A stretch of DNA of 62,210 nucleotides from an archaeon (GCA_024280435.1 JAJRQD010000076.1:1-62210), one strand, 5' to 3'; counted from the stretch's first letter, positions 1-9,369 are shown. A program made the numbers and translations. Notes: a model not told the origin generated them from the sequence alone.

Positions 1-141
1 CACCCGAAATCCGAAAATTATCTAACTTTCTAAAACTCAAAGATTTTCTCAAATAGTGTACCCCCTAACTAGTAATAAATATTGCATTTTGAAGCTATGT
101 ACCCATAAATCAATTTTCTAACTTGGAAATACAAGAAATTA

Positions 142-1572
142 CTAAAATATCACTGATTTGGGTGTGATTATCCAAGTTGCTTTACGATTACCCAGTGACC
201 ATCTAATTAGTGTATAGAATACAATACCTGTGTCAAATATAGTTACAATAGGAGTAATCAAAAATATCTTCAAATGTTCTAATATTCTTTTTGATCTATT
301 CATTTCAATTGATTTGATATTGTGATATAGTCCTATTTGGATGGTTAATAGCCATAATATAGCACCGAGCATTGTTAGGTTCATTAACCAATCTGGCACC
401 ATATTGGCTTGGTATTTGTCTATATTGACTTGATATGTTGATACAATTTGTAATAGATCATTACTATTCAATCCCGATAGGATTGAGAATAGAATGGTAT
501 ACAGTAATATTCCAACAGTAATTGTCGCAGGTAAGAATCCCATGGCATACAGATACATTTTTCCTTTTACCCTTGATTGAAATACTCTTTTATCTTTACT
601 ACTTATTTTTTGATAGCTATCCCAGTCTGGAACTGAATAAAGAGCCTGAAGAGAACCTCTTATCCACCTTATTCTCTGAGATAATGATGCCAATAGCGTT
701 AGTGCAGGCTGTTCATATAATTCTGCACCATGCCATCCAAATACGTCTTTTCCAAGTATGAATGTTGCTTTTATCCCAAAGAACAGATCCTCTGCAACTA
801 TTGGATATCCATCTATATCCTTATAGTCCCATCCAATTTTGTACTCAATATCTGCTCTGATAACGAGATTTGATCCATGTAAGTGATATGGATATGAAGA
901 TCTGGTATTGGCTAAACATTCATAACAATTCCAAGGTCTCAATGCTTCCATCTGTCTGCTAAAAATACTAGATTTGAAATAGTTCACAGGATATGTTATT
1001 GGGCCCTGTAAAATTAATTTATTCGGTTGAATAAGTGTCATATATATCAGTGTGATAAGATTTTTACTTGTAATTGTGGATTCAGCATCAAAATGTATAA
1101 TATAGCAATTTTCTAATTTTTTCATCTCTTTATTTCTTTTGTTTATCATGTATTGAAGTGCTCTTGCTTTAAGTTTTGCATTATTTTTTGTATAATAATT
1201 TTTTGGAACAATGATTGTTTTAATTGGAAATGATATTTTTTTTTTCTGGAAAAATTCTCTATCTGAATTGACTTCAGTCAATATCTCAAATTGAAGTATT
1301 TCCTTGATCTCTGTGGATAAACTATTATAATATGAATCAATTTTACTCAATCCATTGTGTATTGTATCACATTCATCACCTCTAGTGGTAATCTGAATGA
1401 TGAATATCGGCTTGAATTTAATTTTTGAAAGTAATTTAACTAGCTTATTCTCAGAATGTTCAATAGAATATTGTTTAATCCCACGAAAATACATTGGGTA
1501 CAAATATAATATATATGATAGGCTGATGATTCCAAAAAAGGAAAACATTACTAGAGAGATGGTGTCTATCAT
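142..1572 (-). CDS. Membrane-bound family 2 glycosyltransferase, egghead-like
   Basis: A 476-residue protein with an N-terminal membrane helix (about residues 5-27), a cytosolic GT-A catalytic domain and three or four C-terminal helices. Catalytic landmarks are a DxD-type HFDAES motif, AEDLFFG (the acidic catalytic position) and QRIRWIRG (QxxRW), the signature of processive or membrane GT2 enzymes. The N-terminal QITTRGDE stretch resembles the VTRG motif of egghead-type beta-mannosyltransferases. It starts 1 bp after the stop of the transferase gene upstream, so the two are probably one operon. It likely adds a sugar to a lipid or polymer at the membrane; donor and acceptor cannot be read from the sequence. 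Confidence 0.8.
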   Translation of the reverse strand: MIDTISLVMFSFFGIISLSYILYLYPMYFRGIKQYSIEHSENKLVKLLSKIKFKPIFIIQITTRGDECDTIHNGLSKIDSYYNSLSTEIKEILQFEILTEVNSDREFFQKKKISFPIKTIIVPKNYYTKNNAKLKARALQYMINKRNKEMKKLENCYIIHFDAESTITSKNLITLIYMTLIQPNKLILQGPITYPVNYFKSSIFSRQMEALRPWNCYECLANTRSSYPYHLHGSNLVIRADIEYKIGWDYKDIDGYPIVAEDLFFGIKATFILGKDVFGWHGAELYEQPALTLLASLSQRIRWIRGSLQALYSVPDWDSYQKISSKDKRVFQSRVKGKMYLYAMGFLPATITVGILLYTILFSILSGLNSNDLLQIVSTYQVNIDKYQANMVPDWLMNLTMLGAILWLLTIQIGLYHNIKSIEMNRSKRILEHLKIFLITPIVTIFDTGIVFYTLIRWSLGNRKATWIITPKSVIF

Positions 1573-1573
1573 A

Positions 1574-2392
1574 TCATTCCCCTATATTCAATCGATATAA
1601 ACGCTTAGTTCTATTATTCTTATTGTCAACCTGTATTCTCAAACCTAGCTTTTTGATTGTATCATGGGAATTCATTGGAATTATAAGCTCACTTTTAGAA
1701 TTGTTGTATTGTAAGTATTTTAAACTATCTATCCAAGCAATTAATCCAATCAAATCTTCCTCTACATCGATGTCAATCAATTCTGGTAGAATATAACCTG
1801 TTAAGCCATTTGAATTGGCTAATCTGGCCAAACTGGTCAACTCTACATTATCAAATACATATTCAAAATTATCAAGTTTGAACCTGTTATTGATACCTAT
1901 GAGATATATTCCTCCTGCAGGGCTGGGACCAATAACCAAATCATAAGTGTCAAGTTTATCAAATGAATGATTTATCATTGTGGGCTGAATATGTGGACTA
2001 TCTGCACCAAGTATCACTAATTTACTGATATTCTGTTCAAAACACCATATTATGGCATCTTTCATTCTCTCCCCAAAGGTACCTTCTGACTGTATATGCA
2101 CAAAATCATATATTTTTGAATTATTATTCTCATTGATAAATTCAATCTTATTTTTATGGATATATTTTTTTTTACTTGCAATTCCTGCCACACTAAATAT
2201 CAAATAATTTGCATCTGATAAGATTGAAGACTTAATGGTATCTAACAGGAATGACTGATGTAAATTCATTGTATCATCCATGGATAAAATACTGGATTGA
2301 AGCCTTGTTTTTACATAACCTGATTTTGGTAATTTGGTGAATATTAAGATTGCAGATTTCTTCTTCTTTATTGTGGTGTCATCTGCTGGCAT
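1574..2392 (-). CDS. TIGR04282-type (DUF2064) nucleotidyl/glycosyltransferase
   Basis: A 272-residue soluble protein. The N-terminal IFTKLPKSGYVKTRL motif and the central VILGADSPHI motif are typical of the DUF2064/TIGR04282 family (called transferase 1, rSAM-associated), which has a GT-A nucleotide-sugar-binding fold. Families of this type often lie near radical SAM genes and GT2 transferases, as here. It is first in a two-gene minus-strand operon and is divergent from the GT2 at 2503. The specific reaction is unknown. A MobA-like nucleotidyltransferase was considered, but its signature GGxSxRMG loop is absent. Confidence 0.75.
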   Translation of the reverse strand: MPADDTTIKKKKSAILIFTKLPKSGYVKTRLQSSILSMDDTMNLHQSFLLDTIKSSILSDANYLIFSVAGIASKKKYIHKNKIEFINENNNSKIYDFVHIQSEGTFGERMKDAIIWCFEQNISKLVILGADSPHIQPTMINHSFDKLDTYDLVIGPSPAGGIYLIGINNRFKLDNFEYVFDNVELTSLARLANSNGLTGYILPELIDIDVEEDLIGLIAWIDSLKYLQYNNSKSELIIPMNSHDTIKKLGLRIQVDNKNNRTKRLYRLNIGE

Positions 2393-2502
2393 TTGATAAT
2401 ATCATCTATTTCCTCTTTTGATTTAAACATCTTGGTAAAAACTTTATTTTTTACTCGCAAGTGAAATATCTTAAATTGTTAGATTCTTATTGAAAATATC
2501 TG

Positions 2503-3213
2503 ATGTTAGAAGATAAAATTGCAATAATAATTCCTGCACTGAATGAGGAACTTTCAATTGTAAATACTATCAGAGCAATTCCATTTGGCAATGCAATTGT
2601 GGTTGTAGTTGATAATGGATCCACTGATAACACGCATAAATTGGCAAAAAAAGAAGGAGTTGTGGTTATCAAAGAGAATCGAAAGGGCTATGGTCATGCA
2701 TGCCTTGCAGGTATTAATTATTTGAGGTCTCTTAATGATAGACCTGAATTAGTATTTTTTCTTGATGCAGATGGGGCTGATGACCCGCAGTCAATGGAAT
2801 TACTGCTTGATATGATGAAATCAGATGAACGATTGGACATGGTATTGGGCTCAAGATTGGATAGGATGGAAAAAGGTGCCATGTCAAAACATGCAGTACT
2901 TGCAAACAGGGTATTTACCAAATTGATAAACCTGATTTACAAGGTAAAATTGACTGATATGGGGCCTTTACGGGTATTAAAATTCAATCGCCTGTTAGAA
3001 ATTGGTATGGAGGATACTGGCTATGGGTGGACTTCAGAGATGATTGTAAAAGCAATTAGAAAGGGCTTTAAAATAAGAGAAGTATCAGTAATATATAGAG
3101 CTAGATTAGGGTCTTCAAAAATCTCTGGATCATTGATAATATCCTTACGTGCGGCTTTGTGGATCACAGTACACATATTAAGACATAGCTGGGGGAAGAA
3201 TACAGGTGAATAA
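2503..3213 (+). CDS. Family 2 glycosyltransferase, DPM1/DPG-like
   Basis: A 236-residue single-domain GT2 transferase without evident membrane helices. It begins with IAIIIPALNEE and VVDNGSTD (nucleotide-sugar site), then FFLDADGADD (metal-binding DxD), and ends with GYGWTSEMIVKA and a basic RARLGSSKISGS segment, as in dolichyl-phosphate mannose/glucose synthases. The likely reaction is transfer of a hexose from a nucleotide sugar to polyprenyl phosphate. The next gene, a polytopic membrane glycosyltransferase, overlaps it by 8 bp. The pair could therefore act as lipid-linked sugar synthase plus user (inference). Confidence 0.8.
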   Translation: MLEDKIAIIIPALNEELSIVNTIRAIPFGNAIVVVVDNGSTDNTHKLAKKEGVVVIKENRKGYGHACLAGINYLRSLNDRPELVFFLDADGADDPQSMELLLDMMKSDERLDMVLGSRLDRMEKGAMSKHAVLANRVFTKLINLIYKVKLTDMGPLRVLKFNRLLEIGMEDTGYGWTSEMIVKAIRKGFKIREVSVIYRARLGSSKISGSLIISLRAALWITVHILRHSWGKNTGE

Positions 3214-4549
3214 CAATACTACAATCAAATTATCAATCACAATTATCCCATTCATAATTTTTGTGATGGTCAGCAATTTGAACAGATCATCAGTACTGTT
3301 CATTCCAATGTATATCTTCTCTGCAATTTTCTATTCTCTATTTATTGTTGTCTCTGAGAAAAATAAACTCAAACTGAATAAGAATATATTCTGGTTATTC
3401 ACTATTGCAATTCGAATATTTGTAATGTTTTTCCCCATTGGGCTTTCAGATGATGTCTATCGCTACATGTGGGATGGCTACGTACAACATCTTGGATTTA
3501 ATCCTTATCTCTATGCACCAAATAGCAACTATCTATCAATATATCGTACAACCTGGTGGCAGTTGATTAATAATAACTCTGTTCCAACGCCATACCCTCC
3601 CTTCTCGCAGTTATTATTCTATTTATTCTATATACCATATTTCAATATAAATCAAAATATTATAATTTTCAGAGTAATAATACTTATCATGGATTTAGTT
3701 GCAATTAAATTGATAGGTAAAATACTTGAACTTCTTGAAAAACCAGCTAGACAAGTACAGTACTATGCATTTTCACCACTGGTCCTGATTGAGCTGGTGG
3801 GCAATGCGCACAATGATGTGATTGCAATTGTGTTGATGTTGTTGTCAATAATATTCCATATTAAAGGTGTTAAAACAAATAATACACATCATGAGTACAT
3901 TAGATCTTCTTTTTTTATCGCATTGGCTATATTGACAAAAACTTTTCCAATTGTGATACTGGCATTTTTAATATATAAATGGAGATTTAAAGAATTCTTA
4001 GCTTTTATTACAACATTTTCACTACTAACTATGGTCTATTATCTTCCAGGAATTAATCCCCTCTTCCCTCCTGGGCAGAGAATATTCGTTCAATACTTTA
4101 TTTTTAATAACAGTATGTTCAAAATATTAGATATAATTGCTTTTGCTGTTGGAATTAATGTACGTTTGATCTATGTGACAATAATGTTTTTCATTGTAAT
4201 TGCTTTATCAGTAACATATCATCTCAAACTCAATAATGATTATATTCATGATGGGAATTTGATTGTTGATTACTCTACAATAATTTTTTTGAGTGCATTG
4301 TTGCTTGGGCCAGATGTTCAACCTTGGTATATCTTATGGGTATTACCTCTTGCTACTGTTAAATTAGATCGTACTGTTATTGTTTACTCAATTACAGTTG
4401 TTTTATCTTATTTTATTTATATAAAATATGATTCCACCGGTATTTGGCAGGAAAATACATCTATTCTTGTTTTAGAATATATGCCTATATATCTTATGCT
4501 GATTTACACCATTTTGAGATTTGTTCAGTTTCAGACAAGCAAAAGCTGA
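3206..4549 (+). CDS. Polytopic membrane glycosyltransferase (GT-C type, polyprenyl-P-sugar dependent)
   Basis: A 447-residue protein with about ten or more hydrophobic helices. The first extracytosolic loop carries SDDVYRYMWDG followed by FNPYLYAP, the acidic loop typical of GT-C mannosyltransferase-like enzymes of the GT39/GT87 class. It begins with GTG inside the last codons of the GT2 gene (8-bp overlap), which suggests translational coupling. The likely role is transfer of a sugar from a polyprenyl-phosphate donor to an acceptor outside the membrane. The acceptor is unknown. Confidence 0.75.
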   Translation: MNNNTTIKLSITIIPFIIFVMVSNLNRSSVLFIPMYIFSAIFYSLFIVVSEKNKLKLNKNIFWLFTIAIRIFVMFFPIGLSDDVYRYMWDGYVQHLGFNPYLYAPNSNYLSIYRTTWWQLINNNSVPTPYPPFSQLLFYLFYIPYFNINQNIIIFRVIILIMDLVAIKLIGKILELLEKPARQVQYYAFSPLVLIELVGNAHNDVIAIVLMLLSIIFHIKGVKTNNTHHEYIRSSFFIALAILTKTFPIVILAFLIYKWRFKEFLAFITTFSLLTMVYYLPGINPLFPPGQRIFVQYFIFNNSMFKILDIIAFAVGINVRLIYVTIMFFIVIALSVTYHLKLNNDYIHDGNLIVDYSTIIFLSALLLGPDVQPWYILWVLPLATVKLDRTVIVYSITVVLSYFIYIKYDSTGIWQENTSILVLEYMPIYLMLIYTILRFVQFQTSKS

Positions 4550-4586
4550 AATATATCGGGGATAACATAAACCTACAGGTAATTTT

Positions 4587-5492
4587 ATGGATAATCCAAG
4601 ACAACAAAAAAATGTGTACTCAGTGCCTTTTCTATCTGATCAGCATGGTGAATTTGTATTGTGGTTTTTCACAGGTAGCAAGTGTAATCTATCATGCACT
4701 CATTGCTATGTTGATTCAGGTCCTGACGCAGATCGACATCCTCAACTAACCCTAAAAACATTCAATACCCAACTTCAATCTGCTGTCTCAAAAAAATATA
4801 GGAGGTTAGATATTTATTTCACTGGTGGAGAGCCATTTATCAATGAAAATTTACTTGATATGTTTGAATTATCTCTCAAATATGGTGATGTTACAGTTCT
4901 CACAAATGCAACACGGATATCAAAGACAGTATCTGAAAAGTTAAGAGTATTGGAGGATGCAAGTACTTTTTCATTGAATTTCCGTGTTTCTCTTGAGGGA
5001 TCCAATAGTGGCACAAATGATAAAATCCGTGGAAAAGGTGCTTTTGATCGTGCAGAGAAGGGAATAAAAAATCTGATACAACAAGGCTTCAATCCTATTG
5101 TTACTTCTATGAGATCATGGCCATTATTAGATTCATATAAAATGGAGACACAATTTGTTACTCTGCTCACCTCATATGGTATACCAGAAGATAAACAGCG
5201 ACTAAAGATACTTCCACCTCTGAGAATTGGAAGGGAGACTGATAGAGATAGACCTTATCAATCATCAGAGTTGTTCACTGAGGAGTGTTTTGATGATTAT
5301 GATTACAATAATCTACAATGTTCTAAATGCAGAATTGTTACTGAGAGAGGTGTATGGGTCTGTCCAATTCTTGTGAATGATGATGATGCAAAAATGTCTG
5401 AAGATCTATCTGATAGTATGTATGCATATGATATGAAACAGATGGCTTGTTGGACATGTAGAATGGAAGGTATGAGCTGTACCAATGATTAG
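4587..5492 (+). CDS. Radical SAM protein with C-terminal cysteine clusters
   Basis: A 301-residue protein. Cys33, Cys37 and Cys40 form the CxxxCxxC site for the SAM-binding 4Fe-4S cluster (CNLSCTHCYVDSGP), followed by FTGGEP for SAM binding. The C-terminal third has further cysteines (CSKC, VCP, CWTC and a last Cys), suggesting a SPASM-like auxiliary cluster. The phrase THCYVDSGP resembles ArsS (rSAM/Cys-rich) enzymes, and a TIGR04282-type transferase and a GT2 lie nearby, but so do many peptide-modifying radical SAMs resemble it. No precursor peptide gene or arsM is visible. It converges on the phosphorylase gene with a 4-bp overlap. The reaction is not assignable. Confidence 0.75.
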   Translation: MDNPRQQKNVYSVPFLSDQHGEFVLWFFTGSKCNLSCTHCYVDSGPDADRHPQLTLKTFNTQLQSAVSKKYRRLDIYFTGGEPFINENLLDMFELSLKYGDVTVLTNATRISKTVSEKLRVLEDASTFSLNFRVSLEGSNSGTNDKIRGKGAFDRAEKGIKNLIQQGFNPIVTSMRSWPLLDSYKMETQFVTLLTSYGIPEDKQRLKILPPLRIGRETDRDRPYQSSELFTEECFDDYDYNNLQCSKCRIVTERGVWVCPILVNDDDAKMSEDLSDSMYAYDMKQMACWTCRMEGMSCTND

Positions 5493-6226
5493 ACCAATGC
5501 TTTTTTTATGATCTCCTTTACAAGTGATATTTTCTTTGCAAAAAGATCAAACACTTCCTCTGCTGAAACTGATTTTTGTAACCCTGCTCCATAATTGGTA
5601 ATTATTACCATTGTTGCATAGGGTATTTTCAATTCTTTTGCTAGAAATATCTCTGGTGATGAGGTCATTCCAACAAAATCGCCTCCTAGTATCCTATATG
5701 CTTTAATCTCAGCTGGTGTTTCAAAGCGAGGTCCATTTGAAACCACCAGTGTTCCACCATCATATATTTGTAAATTTAATTTATTAGCCGCAGATAACAA
5801 TCTATTTCTGATCTCATAGTGAAATATCTCAGAAACATCTGTATGGACAACTCCAGTTGGCTCTTTATTATCTATATTTATACTGAAGTCATCAAAATAG
5901 GTATAATCTCTTCCATGAGTAAAATCAAGTATATTATCCGGAACTGCAAACATACCCGGTGAGAACCCTAGGTGTGTACTACCAACTGCATTTGTTGCGA
6001 TGATATATTCAACTTCAAGTTTGTAAGAGGCATATATATTTGCTCGATAGTTGATTTGGCTCGGAGCTACTGAATGTTTTGATCCATGTCTTGGAATGAA
6101 ACAAATCTCCTTACCATTTATATAACCAATCTCATAATTAACATCACCAAACGGCGTTTCTATTTTTTTAATCTCTGCATTATCTACAAAATCATAGAAT
6201 CCTGAGCCACCAATAATACCAATCAT
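5489..6226 (-). CDS. MTAP/MTIP-family purine nucleoside phosphorylase (copy 1)
   Basis: A 245-residue phosphorylase starting at MIGIIGGSGF, a start supported by the matching N-terminus of the paralogue at 43631; an ATG 9 bp upstream is also possible. Phosphate-site motifs are GGSGF and IPRHGSKH; the sugar/base region includes NGPRFET and MTSSPE. The base-contact segment reads ITNYGAG, with Asn211 where adenine-specific human-type MTAP has Asp. This favours 6-oxopurine substrates such as 5'-methylthioinosine or 5'-deoxyinosine. It is divergent from an adenosine-type deaminase that would make exactly those substrates. Confidence 0.88.
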   Translation of the reverse strand: MIGIIGGSGFYDFVDNAEIKKIETPFGDVNYEIGYINGKEICFIPRHGSKHSVAPSQINYRANIYASYKLEVEYIIATNAVGSTHLGFSPGMFAVPDNILDFTHGRDYTYFDDFSINIDNKEPTGVVHTDVSEIFHYEIRNRLLSAANKLNLQIYDGGTLVVSNGPRFETPAEIKAYRILGGDFVGMTSSPEIFLAKELKIPYATMVIITNYGAGLQKSVSAEEVFDLFAKKISLVKEIIKKALV

Positions 6227-6350
6227 ATTTTTCATATATTTTGTTATCCAATAAGTGTTTGTTAACCTGTAAATAGGAATTATTCGTTTAATTGTGAAAT
6301 TTTCTCTCAAATAATGAAAGATTTAGAAAGCAACAATATTGTAAACAGAT

Positions 6351-7676
6351 GTGGAATATGCAATAATTGCGAAATATATTTTAAGTTTTCATGATAATTC
6401 TCCAATGGTTATTGAGAATGGTACTGTACTGATAGATGGAACTGATATTGTAGGTGTTGGTAAAGACCTTAATATTGATGATGCCGAGGTTATTAATTTT
6501 GGTAATCATATTTTAATGCCAGGGTTAATAAATACACATACCCATGCTGCAATGACTCTATTCAGAGGATATGCTGATGATATACCTCTGGATTCATGGT
6601 TGAATGATCATATATGGCCAATGGAGAGTAAATTATCATCTGAAGATGTGATGAATGGTGCTAAAGTTGCTGCAATTGAAGCACTGTTATCTGGTACTAC
6701 AACTATAAATTCCATGTATTGGCATCCAGATGCCGAGGCAAGAGCTTTTAGTGAGATTGGTATTCGTGGTATGATTGGAGCTCCAATAATTTCAGGTATT
6801 AATACAGTAAAAACATTTGAACATATATTTTCAGATTGGCATGGAAAAAATGACGATATGACAAGAGTATCAATTAATCCACATGCACCTTACACTGTGA
6901 CTGGCGATGAATATTTACAAATTCATGAATACAAGAACAATTTTAATCAAAGTAGTGATATCCCAATTAATATGCACACTCATCTTGCAGAGACTAAATT
7001 TGAGATGGAAATGATTCGAAAATATAATCTTGAAAATGGAAGTGCAATAAGTGATGATATAAAAACCAGCACTGAATATCTGGATTCTTTAGATATACTG
7101 GATGATAAAATAATAGTAGCTCATGCAGTGGAATGTACTGATAAGGATATAAAAATATTGGCAGAGAATAAAGTTGGAGTGTCACTCAATCCTATATCTA
7201 ATCTAAAACTAGGTAATAATATAAGTAAAGTAGATCAAATGTATAGGGCTGGGGTAAAACTGAGCCTTGGTACAGATGGACCGGCATCAAATAACAGCAT
7301 GGATATGTTTGAAACCATGAAAATAAATTCATTACTTCAGAAAAGTGTTAATAATGATCCAAGTAGAGGAAAAGCATTTGAAACATTAAAAATGGCAACA
7401 TACGGTGCATCTAAAGTTATAGGTTGGAATACAGGTGCTATTGAGGTGGGTAAAAAAGCAGATATCATTCTGATAGATCTGAACAAACCACATCTTCAAC
7501 CAATATTCTCACATAATTCACTTATCTCCAATCTGGTATATGCAACCAAGGCAACAGATGTATCTGATGTTATGGTAAATGGTAAATGGAGAGTGCGTAA
7601 TAGAGAGATACCTGAAATTAATTTGAAAAATGTATATGAAAATTTAAATAAATCTGTTTATAGATTAATTGAATAG
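6351..7676 (+). CDS. 5'-deoxyadenosine / MTA / SAH deaminase (amidohydrolase)
   Basis: A 441-residue amidohydrolase with a GTG start. The metal site is formed by HTHAAM (His63/His65), HLAET and VAHAVEC histidines and the catalytic Asp in LGTDGPASN; HAPYTV is the family substrate motif. This is the MtaD/DadD family, which deaminates methylthioadenosine, S-adenosylhomocysteine and, in methanogens, 5'-deoxyadenosine. Its divergent neighbour is a phosphorylase with a 6-oxopurine-type base site, and a radical SAM gene (a source of 5'-deoxyadenosine) lies just beyond. The exact substrate preference cannot be read from sequence. Confidence 0.88.
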   Translation: MEYAIIAKYILSFHDNSPMVIENGTVLIDGTDIVGVGKDLNIDDAEVINFGNHILMPGLINTHTHAAMTLFRGYADDIPLDSWLNDHIWPMESKLSSEDVMNGAKVAAIEALLSGTTTINSMYWHPDAEARAFSEIGIRGMIGAPIISGINTVKTFEHIFSDWHGKNDDMTRVSINPHAPYTVTGDEYLQIHEYKNNFNQSSDIPINMHTHLAETKFEMEMIRKYNLENGSAISDDIKTSTEYLDSLDILDDKIIVAHAVECTDKDIKILAENKVGVSLNPISNLKLGNNISKVDQMYRAGVKLSLGTDGPASNNSMDMFETMKINSLLQKSVNNDPSRGKAFETLKMATYGASKVIGWNTGAIEVGKKADIILIDLNKPHLQPIFSHNSLISNLVYATKATDVSDVMVNGKWRVRNREIPEINLKNVYENLNKSVYRLIE

Positions 7677-7678
7677 TA

Positions 7679-8725
7679 TTACTGAGGTGTGGAGATAGGA
7701 TATTGTACATTCATAGTATTATAATACAGGTGAGATGCAAATCCATTTCCTAATAGCATAAAAATAACTGCAACGAAAGAAGATATACCTAGTTCCGGCA
7801 TTCCTCCGAATATATGGCCGAAATTACATCCAGATCCAATCATCGCACCAACTCCAAGTAAGATGCCTCCCAGATAGAATCTGAGTACTGTTGTTTTGTT
7901 TGGAATTGTTATTTTAATCTCATTGATTAGTGATGCAGATATTGCAGATCCAATTATCAGTGCAAGTATGAATATTCCTGCCCAGCCTATTGCCTTGAAC
8001 AATACAATAGATTGGAATATTTGTCCTATTCCATCGGTAGTTGAGAAGCCAAATTCTCTTCCACTCAATGTTGAGAAATATCTTGCGAAAATACCAACAA
8101 TACCCAAAAGTATTCCTGTTTTTATGGGTGACCAGCTTTTCAACAGATGAACTAGCTTCAATTTGTTTTCATTTTCTTTTTTATTGTAATAGTAGATTAT
8201 ATAGATCAACAGACTAAGTGCAATCAATGTCCATACCCATCTAGGCATAATCTGGGATAATGATGGTGTTTTTCCATTGATTAATAACAGTGTACTATTT
8301 CTTGTATTGTTTACTATTCCATTTAGAGGTGTCACAGCAATAATTGCTATCCCTGAAGCAAAACCAATTAAAGATAGTAATGATGATACAGATCCTTCTC
8401 CAACACGATAGCATACACCACCTGCACATCCACCTGCAACTACTGTTCCAAGGCCAAAAATAAACCCTCCAAGCGGTATTAATAGGTAAGATAGTGGGAT
8501 TGGGTTCTCAATAAAGTTAAATCCAAAGATACCAAGTGATAGTATATAGTATCCAATTAATTCCACACAAACAACTACTACAAGCATCAATGCCATCTCA
8601 TTATTTCCAATAAGAAATAAATTTCTAAATGCAGTGTTGCTACAACCTCTTCCCCTCTGTAAGATATATCCAGTTAGCAATCCAATAATAATTGCAGATA
8701 GTATAATAGTTAATTCCATTATCAT
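7679..8725 (-). CDS. YeeE/YedE family thiosulfate transporter, TsuA-like
   Basis: A 348-residue membrane protein with about nine to ten helices. It has the duplicated cysteine signatures of YeeE/TsuA: RGRGCSNTAFRN near the N-terminus, VAGGCAGGVCYRVGEGS in the middle and IGSGCNFGHIFGG near the C-terminus. In bacterial TsuA these cysteines relay thiosulfate through the membrane. Its start lies 5 bp from the stop of the DoxD-like gene upstream, so the two are probably cotranscribed. The likely role is uptake of thiosulfate or a related sulfur compound. Confidence 0.82.
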   Translation of the reverse strand: MIMELTIILSAIIIGLLTGYILQRGRGCSNTAFRNLFLIGNNEMALMLVVVVCVELIGYYILSLGIFGFNFIENPIPLSYLLIPLGGFIFGLGTVVAGGCAGGVCYRVGEGSVSSLLSLIGFASGIAIIAVTPLNGIVNNTRNSTLLLINGKTPSLSQIMPRWVWTLIALSLLIYIIYYYNKKENENKLKLVHLLKSWSPIKTGILLGIVGIFARYFSTLSGREFGFSTTDGIGQIFQSIVLFKAIGWAGIFILALIIGSAISASLINEIKITIPNKTTVLRFYLGGILLGVGAMIGSGCNFGHIFGGMPELGISSFVAVIFMLLGNGFASHLYYNTMNVQYPISTPQ

Positions 8726-8730
8726 TCACC

Positions 8731-9243
8731 TTAAATCATATATCTCAATATTTTATTGAGATTTTCTTTTTTGTCTAGTATTTTATCTACACCAAATTCT
8801 TTACCTGGTTGAGATAGGAAAAATAATACATGTGGCAAAAATATCAATGGATATGTCCATATCCATTCATCCCAGCCAAGTGTAAATACCCACAATACAA
8901 TTGTCATTAATCCTCCTGTGAATGAACCTAATCTTGTAAATATACCTAATCCAAGTGATAATGCAATAAATATTTCAGTAGCTATTACAAATACTAGCAT
9001 TATATTGATATTTGGGATAATTACGTTATCAAGTAAAGATGTGATAAACGGTAATGGATTAGTATCCCTCATCCATGATAAATCTCCAAGAAATCCATTG
9101 TTGTCTTTATACATATCTTGACTTCTGAAAATAATTTTAGATAAACCCTGAGTTAACCATAATACTGCAAACATGAACCTCATCAATTGAATTCCAAATC
9201 TATCAGGTTTGTTTTTTATCCATGTAATCAAATCATTTGACAT
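8731..9243 (-). CDS. DoxD/DoxX-family membrane protein (TQO-like subunit)
   Basis: A 170-residue membrane protein with about four helices. It shows the DoxX/DoxD pattern: an early LRF-like FMFAVLWLTQGLSKI helix, an EIFIALSLGLGIFTRLGS helix, and aromatic-rich last helices. DoxD is the large subunit of archaeal thiosulfate:quinone oxidoreductase, although many DoxX relatives have other roles. Cotranscription with a TsuA-like thiosulfate transporter makes a sulfur function plausible. A separate DoxA partner is not visible nearby. Confidence 0.65.
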   Translation of the reverse strand: MSNDLITWIKNKPDRFGIQLMRFMFAVLWLTQGLSKIIFRSQDMYKDNNGFLGDLSWMRDTNPLPFITSLLDNVIIPNINIMLVFVIATEIFIALSLGLGIFTRLGSFTGGLMTIVLWVFTLGWDEWIWTYPLIFLPHVLFFLSQPGKEFGVDKILDKKENLNKILRYMI

Positions 9244-9334
9244 ACAATAGATATTATCTTAGGAATAAAAATATATTGTTTTAAGATTAATATCAATTTT
9301 TTATCTTTCCACAAAATAATACTCCTACCAGATC

Positions 9335-9349
9335 GATCCTAAAAGGATC
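9335..9349. other. Short inverted repeat between sulfur genes and longin/MinD pair
   Basis: GATCCT-AAA-AGGATC forms a 6-bp stem with a 3-nt loop. It lies 20-35 nt downstream of the longin-like gene stop and about 90 nt upstream of the DoxD-like start, both on the minus strand. It could be an operator for the sulfur genes or a 3' hairpin of the upstream operon. No long T-run follows it. Confidence 0.3.
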
Positions 9350-9369
9350 AATGATTAGTTGACCGAGAA

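Noticed and set aside
4444-4749. Open frame spanning the end of the membrane glycosyltransferase and start of the radical SAM gene.
   Set aside because: It has no family pattern and overlaps two well-supported genes in another frame.
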